Origin: Dipylidium caninum
Taxonomy: Eukaryota; Platyhelminthes; Cestoda; Cyclophyllidea; Dipylidiidae
NCBI GenBank assembly: GCA_017562135.1
Contig: QEYB01000466.1
Location: 1,116,001-1,180,000 of the forward strand
Reading direction: 5' to 3'
Length of the DNA stretch: 64,000 nt
The first letter of the stretch is position 1. Each line of letters begins with the position of its first letter. The translations under genes and the position numbers were made by a program. Positions 1 through 14,763 of this stretch are shown here, piece after piece. Below the pieces are notes generated by a model. The model saw only the letters and a program-made list of their open reading frames with translations, was not told where the DNA came from and searched no databases.

Positions 1-3000
1 GTTTCCAGATTGCCCTTCAATGTTGAATCCGCATGGCCACTAAAATGCGGAGTGCTTCTGGAACGACGTATTTTATGTTCAGAAAGATGTCCACCGAATC
101 GGCAGAACCCATTTTTGAGCGTCAATTCTTGCAGCTTAATTAACAGTCCATTCCAACCAAATACTCCTCTTGAGAGCTCTACATTGTTTACAATTTTCTT
201 AATGTCACATCCTCTTGATGAAATGACACCCGTCCTACTGAAAATCCCAGGTACGATGTGAATTCATAGTGGTACATTTTAATAGGTGCATGTGGTTCTT
301 CCCCGCGTATGTGTTTCGCTAATGATGAAAACCAAAAAATCTTTGGCATTATCGATAGTCAGGGTCTAGTTGTTACTATTAACAAGAATTCTGGCCTTCA
401 TTCTATTTGGCGTCTTGAAAGAGCTCAAGTTGAGGTTTGCGTTGTTTTTTTTGTGCAACTGTACTTTTCTTAGGATTACGCTCACTTATATCTGATTGAT
501 GATGATGGGAGAATCACTGTAGCACCAGAATCTTTAACTGCCAACGAGGAGCGCCCTTTATGCCCTGATATTCCTTCGCCGGTCGATTTGAAAACACCAG
601 TGACGCCTTATACATGCCATCAAACAACGCCGCTGCGGCGTCGATTTCAACACCTTTCTATTGCCTGTTCTCCATTTCTCAGTCCATTCCGCGCTTCACT
701 GCAAAAGCTCAAGGGAATCATCCAGACGTCATCGGCTCACCCTCACCCTTCTTTTCTGGTTGATACAACGAGTGATGATAGCACTGAGAAGGTTTGAGTA
801 GCTCCCAGAATTTTATTCTTTATAGTATTTGGAGCAGCTTTTGTGAAAATAATTATTAAGGTTCGCTTAAAAGGACTTAGACCTCCCGCCATCTCAACCG
901 GTTGATTTGGACGAACACATTCGGCGTCTCTCGGCTGTTAGTTTTTTTCCACCGAAACGAACAGCCGATGACACTCATCATTTGGCCGCTCAAGGTAGCT
1001 TACAAAACTCGGCATATGGGGTTGAGGCGTTGCATTCCTTCCAAAAAATTAGACGCAATTCTAAAAGTGGAGGATTATTTAAGAAATCACGAAGCCGACA
1101 GTAAGTGTAGTCAGATTTTATGTTACTTGACCTTATTTCCTCCGAGATCTAAATATTCCCCTGAATATTAAGCTACAATTAGATTGGCCCTTTGCGATAG
1201 TTATAGCAATTATCTCGGCTGTCATTTATTTTTTATTATCAGTTGTCGATTTTCCACTTTTTGTTTTATTTATTCGGATGTTTTATAAGTGTTTCTGTAA
1301 ACATCTTTAATTTTAATTTTCGCCTGACATAGGGCTTTGTATTGCCCTAGTTCAGAACCTAAGAAACTTAGTGGTAGACCTATGTAGAATTTCGTGGCTG
1401 TAGTTCAGTTTCGCTCTTTTACTCTTTTGAAATATTGCTGGTAGAACAAAATTGAGTTTGACTCGTCTATAGTGGCTTGTTCTAGAATTTTGTTTTTCCT
1501 GATTTAGGAATTCCGTTACACTAGGTTATTCTTCAATGCCCGGAGTTTTCGCAACGTCTTCACACCCTCATCTTGATTGTGTCCATGGAAATGAATTTGA
1601 AGGTGCCTCCGCTCCCGCTGATGAGCCCTTGCTTCCAAAAGTTTGTCTTACTCTAATTTGGACTGAAAAACCTGCAGGAGAAATTACACAGCATCTCGGT
1701 ACAGATACAACCTTTCCTTATATTTGTGACAATTCGAATCGTATGCTTTACGTTGTAATTAAAGTCCTACCTATTTGAAATTGAAGTCAGCCTTTTAAGA
1801 AAATCTTATATTTTGTTCTAGGTGAAGAACCCAATCCTCTTGTTTATCCACGTGTGGCAGCTTTGTCTTGTAAGCCCATGCCCGTTCCTCACTGCCTCAA
1901 ACTCACCGTCCGAGTAAGCCGAACAAGTTGGGTGGCCAAGGTGACCAGACGATACTCGAAATGGGACCTTTAAGGCCGCGAGCCTTCTTGGCTAGCGACC
2001 TGATTGATAGACTCTATATCTGCGTTCTCAGTAAAAACCAAAACCTTACTTGCCTCGGCCTTCATGATGTGGAGCCGTGGAAGGAAAACGAACAACTCTT
2101 CAATTCTCAAAGTTATTACCTTCCTGCAGTAGATGCAGTTTATGTGCCAAAATCGAGACTGACAGCATGCTTAGAGCCGAATAGGTCCATTATTCTTTAC
2201 TCGGGTGTTACCAAGGTATGCTACGTTGTGTGTTTGTCTTCGTGTATCGAGAAAGAATATTTTCTATTAAACTATTCTAAATGTTATCCTTTTCTATTAC
2301 AGTTTTCCTTATCTATGTACGTGTCTTTGCAGATATGTATACTTGGTGTGATCCCTGCACTGATGTCCACACTGTCGCCCTCATCAGGGTTGCACCCTAG
2401 TAGTCTTCGTCCGCTCTCTGTTCAACCTGCGAAGTTTGACGTTGAAATTTCTTTAGCTAAGGCCAAAGTAGCCGACTTACTTTTACGAATAAACGGTCGA
2501 GGTTACACTTCACCCTTCTCAGAGTCTCAACTGCAGGACAATTTGGAAATCATGGTTAGTTTACAACAGGTCTATTTAAAAAGTCCACCGACACATTTGT
2601 GTAATACCTATCAATTATCACTCATAGAATGCACATTTATCTCCGGTGTCTGTGACCTCATTGGAAATGAAATCTGATACAACTTGGCGATTATGCCTTC
2701 CCATAGGCCACCAATTTACCCTTGCATTCATGAAACACGTTGTGCAGAACGATGAAGGCGATGCTGGGAGTGAAAGTCAGATTTGCGAAAGAGGATTTGA
2801 GATTCATCTGCCCGTTCTTGCAAACATCACTGTTGGTATGTCCGTTACTTGCCTGTCAAATGCATAGTCTCATGAACTCGTACAATAGGTGCTCGTTTAA
2901 TACCGCACAATTTACTATTTAAGACCTATTTCATTTTATTCTATCAAAGTGATTTTTCGTTTGAATAAAAAAGTGTTTGTTACTTTAAAAGAAGGTTTCA

Positions 3001-6000
3001 CCGCATTATTCGAAGTATGTCCAAATAGGGTATCTGAATCCCATATGAAAAGTGAACAATAAGCGTCTGTGTCGACACTTAGTGGGTATTATCAAACGTC
3101 AACATCAATGGCAATTGACATTCATGGACTATGCGGCTTGTAAATGTCACTAAATTTCGTCAGGTCAAGTTTATTCTTAAGGAAAGCGAGTATTTTGTAG
3201 CCTCGTTAATATCTGTGCAAAGCTTCACCTCAACCGTTTCTTTTAGTCCGCCACTGCCTGAATGCCTTTCGATGTGGTCTACCAGATGAAGTGACGCTCT
3301 ATCTATTGTCTCGATGGTTTTGCTATAGAAACCCTCCAAATTCCTACACCAACACCCATGAACTTGCTTCTTTTGCCCGTTTCCTCCTCATCACCTTCGG
3401 CCTGATTCCTGAAGGCGGCTCCGTTCCCACGTCTCCTATAGAGACTGAAACTTCGAACATGAAACGCTTGAGAGAAAAGACATATGCGACTGTTGAAAAT
3501 CCTAATGAGGATAATATTGTCGGTAAATTACTTGAGCGATTAGAAAGTCCGGGTGTTGATTTTATTGCTGCTGTTCAAAACAAAGACCTTTTACGGTGGC
3601 GCGTCGTTCGTCACCTTCCTGATGTACTATTGTGTCTTCATTTGGTTTATGAGGTGTGTATGATATTTTTACTCTTTTCTCTGCTAACTTTCCCCTTCAT
3701 TTAGAATGATCAAGTAAATGTGTTACTAACTGAGCAGGTCAGCGTTCTGGCCACCGTGAATCATATTATTGCTAGGTAAGTGGCTCATTACCCGTTTGCA
3801 TTGCCACTTTCTGTGCATTTGCCACCGCAATCACCTTACCTCTTAAATTGCCATGAAATAAGGAGAAATTTGCATTCGTACGTTATGTCCCCTTCACAAT
3901 ATTTTTAACACACGGATTGTGAAACTAGGCATGGATTTACTCGTAAGACAATGTTTCCAAAATTCTCGATTTTGACCTTAAATGATTAGTTTGTGTACAA
4001 CTAATCTCTAAAGCCCAGGTAACGGTTTGACTTTATTATACACCTATATAACGTAAGTAGTGTATTTGGGTGATCAACTGCGGCTTACTTGCACCCTTTT
4101 TTACCCTTTTTTTTCTTACACTCTTTCCATTCTCGATGTCTCGACAGATATGCACGATTCTCTTCATACGTCGAGTACTATTCAACGTGTGGCTTATCGA
4201 GCCTCAGCCCCGAAGACCTCTTCTCGATACCCCAACTGCCCAGAGAAATAACGGAATATCTTCTCTGGTCGCCACATGCCAGAGCTGCCTATCAGACAGC
4301 CCCCTCCCTGAATCGTTGGTATTTGTCAGTTTTGCGTGGAGAAAAACTCGTTCCATATTTATACCTCCCCGGTGTGAACGATGTAACTGCCGCTCTTGCC
4401 ACCATGGCTTTGAGTATGCAGGAGCCTGCAGTCATGGGACAGGGTGTTGGTGCACTACGTCATGTTATTACCTCGTGGAATGAGAAGATTTCCCTAATCG
4501 GCTACGAGCTGAGTCAAGTGGACCAGAGTGATTTTTCCCGTGCGTAATTTCTACTATTGCGGACTTGAGTAACTCGCCTGTTTGTAATATTGTGCTCGTT
4601 TATCATTGTGTTCTGCATTAACGAAGGATAGATAATGTGCTTTAGAATACTTGATTTATTAATTTCTGATATATACCCCCTCTGAAGAACTCATTAACGA
4701 GGCCTCAAAGAACCGAATCCTCCATTCCTTTGTGACCGCCTTTTTGAAGTCGAAGACCGGGAATTCAGGTGGTCTACCAGCGACTAGTGTTTTCTATCAG
4801 CGCGCCGTCCTCTTTCTCAGTGAAGTAGACATACGGTTGACGAAGAAATTGGCTCAGATGGCCCCAGCTTTTGCGAGCATAATTCAAACAGTTCTGGTCA
4901 GGTGTCTGGCTCATCCGCCACCTAATTGTTCAGCAGACATTTATCTTTTAATTGGTAGGATCCTTTTGCTTCATTTTCATTCATATCACTTTTTTAATCC
5001 CTCCGCCCAATTATTTTTTTACACTTTCTAAATGTCGCCTGTATAATACTTTTACATTGTTTCATTATTTGTCTTTAAGCAGAAGGACATTAAGGTGTTG
5101 ACCTCAGAATGACCCACATGGCAGTCATAAGAGATGAGTTTCTTCTTCTCTAGGTCGCCTTGATATGGCACGTCAGTTCGAAATTATGCAGGCCTCTAAC
5201 CTTTCCGTCGACAGTCGGCGAAGGCGGTCCTCTCCCGTCTGTTGTTCTACCTCTTTGAGTTCGCGCCAGACCAACTGGGATGCAAATGATTGTAGTCGTG
5301 GTTGGAATCCTGCTGAGCGATGGGCTAGCCTTGTGCGTCCTCTCCTCTCTACTCCAAGTACGGCTAGCGCCTCTACTAATGCACACGCTAGCATGATGAC
5401 CTCCAGACACTTTCTTCTCACCACCATAGAGAATAGCCCTGCTTGTCAGGTTGCCTTTGAGGTTAGTTATTCCCCTTGTATCCGAAACGAAAATCAATCT
5501 TCTGTTTTATACTTATCTCCATTTATCGGTTCGGGTTAGGATCTTCGTGTACAGGAGGCATATAAAATGCTGCAAACAAGCAGTCATATTTGGCTTCCAC
5601 GCACTTGTACCGACGAGTCAGCATTTGGACCTCGCCTATTCCTCCAGGCTAACAGCGCTAGCAATAACGGTGTGGAGGCTTCCTCTCTTCTAAATATCGC
5701 CAAAGCCCGACTAGATATGCACTTGGCAGCCGCTTGTTTGCGTACTTCGGCGCAACCCTTAGGCAAAGGAATGCTGGGACTTGGAAGCCTCGTAGCCTCA
5801 CCTCCTCCACTCATGGCCGTGTACCCCTTGTGTCTCCGAGGCAGATCAGTGGCTGCCTCCTCTTCCTTCTCTGTCCTTCCGTTGCATCAAGACTTGGCCC
5901 GGGGCAGTCTGGTGGAGACAAGGCGTCCGCCTGTTGACACAGACTCTAATCCTGCCGCGTCTGATCACCCCGGCAATGCTGTCGCTCTGGCTATTATAGC

Positions 6001-9000
6001 AGCCGTCGTGGCCACTGGTTGTGCTGGCTCTCTTAGGGTTAGTACACCAAATAATGCTCTACCCATTTAAGTACTTTTTTGGTCTCATTTTTGGTTTTGT
6101 GGGCAATGCTAAATTTGTTTCATGTTTCAATATAAAGGCTACGATATAGTAACTCAGGTCATATTTTTTTTTTGTTATCCCACTTGATTCCAGACTGCCT
6201 GCTCTTTATCACGCCTCACGAGTCCTAGCGACACGGCCACGTCCGCGACGACTACGGGAGAAAATGGAGGGGTAGGGGGCGGATCGGTGCATCAACTTGT
6301 GGCCACTGTTTCAAGCGCTGCACTTTCTGCTGCCTCTGCTGTCTCTTCTAGCAATCTGCCCCACTCTCCTTCCGTGTTGGCTGCCCAATACTGGCCGGAA
6401 TTCCATAACGGTGTTGCTGGCGGCCTCATGATATCACCTCATGTCTCGGCAAGTCACTTGTTATATTCAAACCCAGCCTTGATAATCTAAGTTTTCGAAG
6501 GTCTGTGGTGAGTAATTTGCTCAAGTGGTCCCGACAGCCTTTGGTAACTAAACATTTTGGCTCTTGAAGTAACTCTAATAGGAGTCCTTGAATGCCAATT
6601 CGCTCTTGATTGAGAGGCACGATCGCTAAACTCATGAGTCGTCGATAATTCAGTCAGAATACTCCCCTCAATGGTTCAGAATGTGAATTCAAAACTCTTG
6701 AGGGTCACAATCAGTATAGGTGGACCGTGGATGATTGAACGGTAGAGAACTAAGTTGGTATATTTTACACAACTAGATTGTTCATTGTATGCATTAATAA
6801 TATGCGTATACTTAGTGTAGGGATGGATGTTTGTAGTAGGTGTTGATTCTCATAGGTGCCATGCCTGTTGGTCGCACTACCGTATGGAATTTGGACTAAA
6901 TGTGACTACAAGAAGCTCCACTTACGTATAACTTTACCGGCCTTTGGGAGACTCTTCCTCCAATGCGATTTCTCTTAACTAAGTAATGTCTTGAAATGAC
7001 CTCTGACGACGTGTGTGTAACATAGTATGCCTGCGTTTCTTGTGTAGGTTGATGCGACATGGATTGTGCAGAATTGTAAAGCCATTGCACTTGGTTCTTC
7101 GACTTCAGCGGAAGTCCTTAACTCCACGCCACCTTCGGCGTGTCCTTATTCCCCCGCCCAGGCTGGTTTCCTATTTGGTCTCGGTCTGAATGGCCACTTG
7201 AACAAGCTCTCTCCCCACTACATTCGCGAATTTACCATTCAGGTGCATGACCTCAGCAATGCTGCTGTCATGTTAGGTATGTTTCCCTTCTGCATTCTTA
7301 TATTTGTTGGTATTTATTAAAACGGATATACTCTATTTCACGGTACTTGAATTCGTCAGGCCTGTGTGCCAGCAAGCGTGGAAGCATGGATCAGAGTGTC
7401 TTGAGATTGCTCGCTGTGCACTACCGCCCTTTGTTACTTCCGGAAGCAGTTCTCGTGGACATGAGCGTCCCCTCGCTGTGCCAGGCTGCAGCCGCTTTTG
7501 GTCTGGGTCTACTATTTCAGGGGTCTGCTCACCGACACATCGCCAGTATCCTGCTGACTGAGCTGGGCAGACCATTGGGCGGTGCACAGACGGTTTCTGG
7601 CAATGCCATAGTCTCCAATGACCCCGCAACAGTTAGCTCAGAAGCCACAAATAACAATGATCCTTCTGCACCGGATGCTAACGGTGCCAACGATCACAAG
7701 GTGACAACTGCCGGCGGTGCGGGTGGCTTTGCTGGTGATAATCGAGAGCTCATATCCCTTTGTGCTGGCTTTGCTTTAGGATTAGTTCTGCTTCAAGTAG
7801 GTTGTCACTGATCTGCTTATCACCTTAACTTCCGTTTTAATAACTTACCTTACACTTTTCCTTTGGTCATGTTACTTTAGCGCGGTGAAACACCATGTGG
7901 CTTATCAGATTTGGCTGTTGCCAAGACTCTCTGCGCCTACATGACAGGCGGACGCAGAGACTCGACTCTCTATCAATTGGATGCCTGTTTTGAAGGCCAC
8001 AATCAGACAGTCGATGCCCTTTGTATAGACATTCCGCGACCACCCTCCGGTTATCCGTTAGAGAAGTATCTTCAAACCCACCTCTTAGCCATCCCAGGCC
8101 GCTCTCGTGTATTGAGCAAGAAGCCTAATCGTGATACCTCTATTCTTACAACCCCTAATTGTGTGTCTTCCATTCCTATGGAGGAGCTGGCTGATCTTGG
8201 CCTTCCAAATCACCTTGGAGCAACTCATTCTGCCAACGCTATTTCAATTTCCGAATCTAATCGGGTGTTAGCGTCTGTGGATCCTCTAGAATCTATGATT
8301 CAGGAGAACCTGCGCCAAATCACCGAAGGCAGGACGTTAGACGCTTCATTATCCGCGTCCACCACACCATTGCGTGGTTCCGCGTCTAATCACCATCAGC
8401 GCACAGCTCCGATTAGTACCGCGGCCCACTCCACTCAGAGTCAACAAATTAGGGAGCGTGACACTTATAATAATGATGTATCTGCTCCGGGCGCTATAAT
8501 GGCCCTCGGTTTCGCCTATCTTGGCTCCAACAGCGAGACCATCTCGAAGTGGTTGCAGGCACCAAACAGCTATCGAGAACTAGAATTTGTGCGACCCGAT
8601 ATGCTCGCCCTTCGTACTATTTCTTGGGGCTTGGTTAACTTTGATGGGGTTAAAGCTACTGTTGAGTGGATACAGGCGCGGATTCCATCGTGCATTTTGA
8701 AGGTGTTAACACCAATGCCCGTAAAAGAGAGCCTACGTACTATAACAACAGAAGGGATGAATGATCCAACATCACCACTGGTAATGTCTACTGAAGCTGA
8801 TGTGGAAAATAGAGGACCGCGAGGCCGAGCACCACCCAGTGAAGCCAGTAATCTCTGTCGAATTTCTACTCGCAGACAACCTCTCTCACCGAAATTGCCC
8901 ATACTTCAGCCTTGTTATTCATTTACTCTACCGGAAGCCTCCAAATACCCATTCATTGATTACTCAACTATCAGGTAAGCTGTGACAGTCAAGTTATTAT

Positions 9001-12000
9001 TATACTGGTTGCTGTGACAAAATGATACAACTGAGACATTAATTTTCCTATTGTAGCCAAGCTTATCTAAACATTATCGTGGGGGCCTGTTTCGTGATTG
9101 GGCTTAAGTACGCTGGAACATGTGACGCTGAGGCGGCGGAACTTCTGGTAGGTCCTCCATTTTACTCCACATTTAAAGCATTTGAATGAAGAGTTTAAAT
9201 CTGTGAAGTCAACAGAAGAATCATAGGCGAAGGCGACGTCGGGGTATGCCATCAAGCTTAACCCATGGAAATATTAGGTTAATATTGAAAGAGTTAGGGA
9301 ATGAAGTGCTAATGTGATTAACTAGATTGTCTTTGTTGTCATTAGCACAAAGTGACGTTAAGTATCCTGACGGGGGACTGGTGGCCACCGAACAGGGCCA
9401 CTTCTGATGATTCTGTGACGATTGCATCTACCACTTCGAGCCAATCATCGAGCTCCTTTATTACCAAAACTCCGCCACGACTATACGACCTTCCTCCGAT
9501 GGAGCAGTCGGTACGACATGCTGCTGCCACCTGTCTCACGGCCCTAGCAATGGTCCTAGCGGGGTCGGGCAATCTAACCGTTCTCCGAATGGTTCGTAAG
9601 CTGCGAGCCATTCGCTTCTTCGGTCGGTGTCCCAAGACAGTGACAGTCTCATCGGCTGTATCACATAACTGGCCATCACCGGCGGAGACGGCGAGACTCT
9701 TTCAGGTGGCCGCCACTGTCGCACAGACCACGCCCAACATCCAGACCGGATCCAACAACAATCCTACCAACCAACCTGTTTCTACAGCTGCTGTATTAGG
9801 CTCAGTTTTGGCACCTGATTTCGGGCTTCAGATGATATACGGGAGTGTTATCGGCCTCCTCTTCCTTGGTGGAGGAAGGCGAGTTGATAATTCACTTATC
9901 CTTATATCTTTGACAGTTTGACACTGCGTTGTCTGTGTTACCGTGGTTACTTAGTGATCAGAAGTAACACATCCCTCTTATTTATCCTCACATGTTAGGC
10001 GGTAACATATAGAATTACTAAATCGCTGGCTTTATAAGCACAAAATCTGCCAAACATTTATGTATTTTAGTATTTCAGAATTTTGGGCAAGTTTGTGGTC
10101 ACGAAAGCTGTTCTAGTGGTTATAAACCGCTTTCTTGGCCATTCAAGTTTCGCCCGCAAAAAATGAAATTAAAACACACATGGCAATGAAAAAATACTGT
10201 TTAGTTAGACTACACCAGTGCCACAAATACCGTTCCCTTGAGACACAGTGGTATGTAAACACACAGATTATTCGACTACAACGCTTTCCTGTGGTCTGTC
10301 TTCTCGGGACGCCCCAATCCTTGTCCCCACCCTGCCCTTACTCCAACTTTCCACATTCCATATGGAAGTTGTAAATGTAGTGTACGGCTTTGTGGACGCG
10401 CGAGCTTGTGATCGGGAGGGGCGTAGTAAGTTGAGTGTTGGGAGCAGACGGATGCAGATGATGGTCCGATGAATGTGACGTGGTGGCGTCAATCTGAAGT
10501 GGTAGGGCGGCAACATGGATATCTATGTTGTGCGTGGATAACGATGGTGTTGCTGTACGAATTTGGGTTTGATTGCCCAAAGATAATGGAAGAGAATGGA
10601 CAGTGCGGGGCAAGGATTGCTATGTGGATGTGGTGTGAAAAATGTGGGAGTTGATGGTGGAAATGGGTTACGAGAGAGTCAGAAGCAGGCATGAAGGGTG
10701 AGGATTGACGGACGGGGGACGACACGGGGCACGAAAATGGTGTGTGTGGATTTGAGCGGGATTGGATTGGGTGAGAAAGGCGAGTAATGGTACAACAAAA
10801 TCACGCACAGCCAACTGATCATTCATACACCACACGATCCGCCTTCTCGTGTTTCTTAAAAATAGTGGATGGTGAAATTCAATCACCCTCCGCTTCCGAC
10901 TTGACTCTCGTATCTTTGCCACACCTTCGCATATAGAAATACAAAAATAATCCTGTATCACAATTTTATGGCTGCATTTTAATCTCTTTCCCCATGTTTA
11001 CTTAAGTTATCGTCAATGGTTTTGATGGTGCAGGCCTTTTCTTTACCATTCATCTCTCCTGTTCACTTAATCTTTTAATTTGCATTGTTTACAGACTCCT
11101 TTTTTAAAGCATCAACTCATTATCAACTGCGTATTCATGAGCTTCATTAATAATTCTTTACTCCACCGCTTAATATGCTCTCTTTTAAGCATTGTTGAAG
11201 TTCCATTTGTGGCTAATGCAATGGTTGAGTAAATATGTAATACACAGGCTGCTCAGCGCCTAGCTCAGACAGCTTTAACCTGTACTTTTACTCATGTAAA
11301 TGATACACGAGGCAGGAATTTTTTGATAGAACTACCGACATTGTGCCACGGCGCTGTTGCACTAATTTCATTTAACGAAAGGCACTTCCCGCCTATCTCA
11401 CCGTTTGCCGTTACAAGCCAGACTGCCAGTTGAGTTTTGAATACTTTTATTGTAATCCACACACATGAATATTCGTGTTCTACGAAGTTTGTTGTTGTTG
11501 TTGTTTTTTTTAACACAGAACTCAAAATTGCCTCAGATGACTATTTGTCTTCAGTGGCACTCGATTAATCATGAAAATCTTTTTCATTATTTTTAGATTA
11601 ACTCTCTCCAACTCCCCCGAGGCGGCTGCTCTACTGACAATCGCGTTTTTCCCGCGTTATCCCATTTATGCCGGTGATAATTGGTAAGGTTGTTTTGCCT
11701 CCCTACACTACGAAGTATCCACTCACCCAGAGCTCGAGTTGTGAAGCCTAAACATAATAACGGCGATAAAAACTATGTTTTTGGTTTATATACTTGCTGG
11801 TTGGCTTTATTGCCGCCCCTACAGACCCCCTGTCTGGAAAATAGTTTGCCCCCCCCCCCTATTATTTCTCGATGACATGAAAAAAGAACATATTCCTCAA
11901 CTTCTCTCTTCAGATTGGCCAGCCAACGGCCTAGTAAACATCCTATCACGTCTCAATGATTGTTGTCTAACGCCAGGTGAAACAGCTCATAACGCGCAAC

Positions 12001-13877
12001 AATGCGATTTACGCCTTTTCTCTGTCCCTTTAGGTATCATTTGCAGTGTTTAAGACACCTCTATGTGCTCGCCACTAAGCCCAGACGCCTCTGTGGAGTA
12101 AATGTTTTAACCAATCAAGTGGAACCGATAACTTTGAAGTATTGGTTCAAGGTGAGTCTTTTCTCTTACATTAGCAATATGTTTGTAAACCACTTATTTT
12201 TTTGAGGATACCTTTTCTTTTGCTAGTTTCTGTCTTTATTTATGGAACCATCTATGACTGACAAGAGATCAACTAAAATAAATCCCAACTCCTCCCTCCC
12301 TCCTCATCCCCCGCATACCAACGATCGTCATGCCAATGCAACTTTATATTTCACGATGTCATCGTTGGTGTCACTTACTTTTGTCACCTTTGGGTATTTA
12401 ACCATTGCTCACGCGTTCAGGATAGTCAAATGAGGTCGAACCTACGTTCTATGCCCTTTATTTATTCACGGAGAAACGCTCTATCTTCGGTCATCGTTGG
12501 CAGTACTTTGAATTGTAGGATAAATCGAACTGTTACATCTCCAACCGAACGGCCGTCTTCACCTCCGACTTCTGGGAGCGTGGGTCCAGCGTAAGCCGCA
12601 ATTTTGAAGTAGTCATTTTCATTACTCAGTCTATTCAGTGTTTTCCTTGAACATTCCAGATTCAACTGTCTTGTGGACAAGTTTCCACTAATTTTGAGTG
12701 TGGCACGGCAGAATGGAAATTGCTTAAGTAAGCCCCTTTATGCTATATACTCAGTTGTAGCATTTATTCTATTCAAACTGTATTAATATATCTGGTTTTT
12801 TCTTTTCAAAATGCCAAATAGAAAGTCGTTGAATGAGGCAGGATACTTCTTCGTGACTAAGGCACCTTTCCCCAATCCACACGCTCACTTTGAGAAAGTT
12901 GTAAGTCAGTGCGTTGTTCACCTCACACCGCCTATTTATTACACCAAGACTGTTATTGTCGAACACCCACCCTTTTCTAGATCGCCACATGTCTAGCCAA
13001 TTGGACACAGGCGAGGTGTGTTTGGCAACTGCGGCTAATGGCCACCTTCCTGACTTCTGAGTCTCGAAGCCAGACGACAGGTGCCGAACGATCAGAAAAA
13101 TTATTCAATTCTTCCGGTGTTCTCGCTCAATCGCTTGCAACACGATTGACACATCACTTTCTTCTCCACGCTAGGGGTAAAATTTGTTTGCATGACCCTA
13201 CTCCATCCCGTCTCTTCCGTTCTCCTGCCTTTTCCACGATGGAAGAAATTCAAGCACAAGCATAGTGTCTGCGTGTTCCCCTGTCTATTTAGTTATGAAC
13301 AAAGCAAAATGGGCAGTTTGAGTGTCTTCGCTTGCACTTAAAATCCTTTGCTTTCTCTCTTGTTTCCCCCTTTTACTTGACGTTTTGCAACCTGTTCAAT
13401 TAAAGCGTGAAAATATGTTAATTAACTTCCATTTCCACATTTTATGTTTCTTGAGGGAATGTTTGTTGCACTCCTTTTTTTCCCACTCATCCAGATATTC
13501 AGCGGGGTCTCTACGTCTACTTCTTTGGAAGTGCCTCGGAAAAACGTGCTTTGCCATCGGATGTCCGAGCAAAAACTCTCAGCTTCCGAATATGGTTCTC
13601 CCCTCTTCCGGTCAAACAACTCAAACCACTTCTACCCATTCGTAAGTGTTATAAGTTTCATCGCTCCCCTTGCATGGCTGACTTGTTGGCCTTTAACTAT
13701 CCAGTAAAACCACTGATTGTGCAACTTCCTCAATCACCTATATTTTTCCTTTTTTTAGCCAACGGAGAGCATTCAGTCTCCCTTTCTGAATTTTTGGCGT
13801 CAATCAGACCGGCTAAGGGCTTAATCGAGGCTCAGACTGTTTATTGGTTGCACAAATTCTTGTATACAACATTCTAG
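1..13877 (+). CDS. ANAPC1: Anaphase-promoting complex subunit 1 (APC1), 5' partial, about 20 exons
   Basis: Largest scaffold subunit of the APC/C ubiquitin ligase that drives mitotic exit. The gene enters the window already open. Clear early exons are 1-250, 286-434, 474-791, 874-1100 and 1508-1754, with consistent phase; the first carries LPFNVESAWPLKCGVLLER and HPLDEMTPVLLKIPG, as in the APC1 beta-propeller. Later landmarks are LCLHLVYE (about 3630), LPGVNDVTAALATMALSM (4360), FHNGVAGGL (6400), the PC-repeat hallmarks AGFLFGLGLNGHL (7160) and GLLFQGSAHRHIA (7500), GACFVIGLKYAG (9085), VLAGSGNLTVLR and GLLFLGGGR (to 9878), then YHLQCLRHLYVLATKPR (12035). The C-terminal exons are less certain; the best frame ends at 13877. 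Around 1914-1930 the frames do not join cleanly, so a missed intron or an indel is possible. The intron 9879-11596 has a GC donor and holds a repeat copy. Confidence 0.95.
10415..10905 (-). repeat. Dispersed repeat, copy 1 (inverted relative to copy 2)
   Basis: Read on the minus strand, this stretch inside the large ANAPC1 intron resembles 20579-20965 in the EPS8 intron along several hundred bases. Shared blocks include TCAAGTCGGAAG at the left edge, a CACGAGAAGGCGGA/CACGAGGAGGGCGGA block, CCATTCTCTTCCAT, and a GTTGC(C/T)GCCCTAC block followed by CAGATT(G/A)ACG. Divergence is high (roughly a third of positions by eye), so this is an old copy. No open reading frame, terminal repeat or target-site duplication was identified; the ends are approximate. 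It could be a non-autonomous transposon or SINE-like family. Confidence 0.65.
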
Positions 13878-14763
13878 CGCTTCTCCCTTGTCAAATATAC
13901 CTTCTTTTTTCCTTACAACTGATACTAATACGCCTTTATTGAGTATTTGTATTTTTTACACTGTAAATTCGTGCGTAAAAGATAGAAGACAGGAATTGTT
14001 GTTTGTACTGTTGTCAGTCTCTTTAACCAGCCGATCTTTTGATGCGCCTTCAACTTGATGTAGCTCATCGCTTCGGTATGAGACTGAAATTCTCGTTGCC
14101 TAATCCTCGGACCGGCTCCTTGTGCAATGGGTCTGTCTAACCTCTCATCGTCCAGTAAGCTTTGAACTCCTAATTAAAAAATATGGTAATTTTTGTAACA
14201 CTTTGTCGTGAGTGTTAAAGTGACGTGTCTTTTTTACTGTCGTCAAACTTCAAACAAAACAGTAAATGTCATGACAGCGTGTATTGTCGGCGGCACTCTT
14301 GATTATTGCTGTTTGAAGTTGGTATCATAACTTAATGTGAGTAAAAAAATCAGGTTTGTCTTATGGTGAAGAACGAGATCTCGTCGCTCTCTTTCTCCCA
14401 TCAGACCAGCCAGACTGCATCGGTCATCAAAGCCTTCACCTGCCATCGTGGAATTGACGGCATCTCATGGACTAATTTGTGTCTATAGGAAGAAATAATC
14501 TTGTTGGTTGGGCGGAAATCCTTGTGTTGCCTCTTTTATGACCCTTTTTTGTGGCAAACATCCATGCCACTAACTTACCCGTCAACTTCCAGCAAGGCGT
14601 GAATTTCCTGAGGGGAGGTGGGCAGTAGATTATGTGAATTTACTCATAACTGAGTCGATGCGTAGGACTTCGAGGTAAATGTGGTTGCCTCGGGGGTACT
14701 AGATCCATAGTTACCTGCCCTTTCCGCCCCCTCCGCCTCCCATCCACGGCTCTTCTTCCCTGC
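13878..14763. other. Intergenic, ANAPC1 3' flank to the orphan minus-strand gene
   Basis: ANAPC1 and the next gene are convergent here. A short open stretch follows a splice-acceptor-like site near 14354, but no family is recognisable. Nothing else with a supportable identity was seen. Confidence 0.4.

Noticed and set aside
7911..8978. Long open frame of 355 codons that might be taken for a single-exon gene
   Set aside because: It is an internal exon of ANAPC1: it is bounded by splice sites and carries family blocks such as GAIMALGFAYLGSNSETISKW.
10268..10961. Several overlapping minus-strand frames in the ANAPC1 intron that look like a small gene
   Set aside because: The same peptide fragments recur in the frames at 20468-21086, and both lie in the dispersed repeat. 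They are repeat sequence, not a gene.
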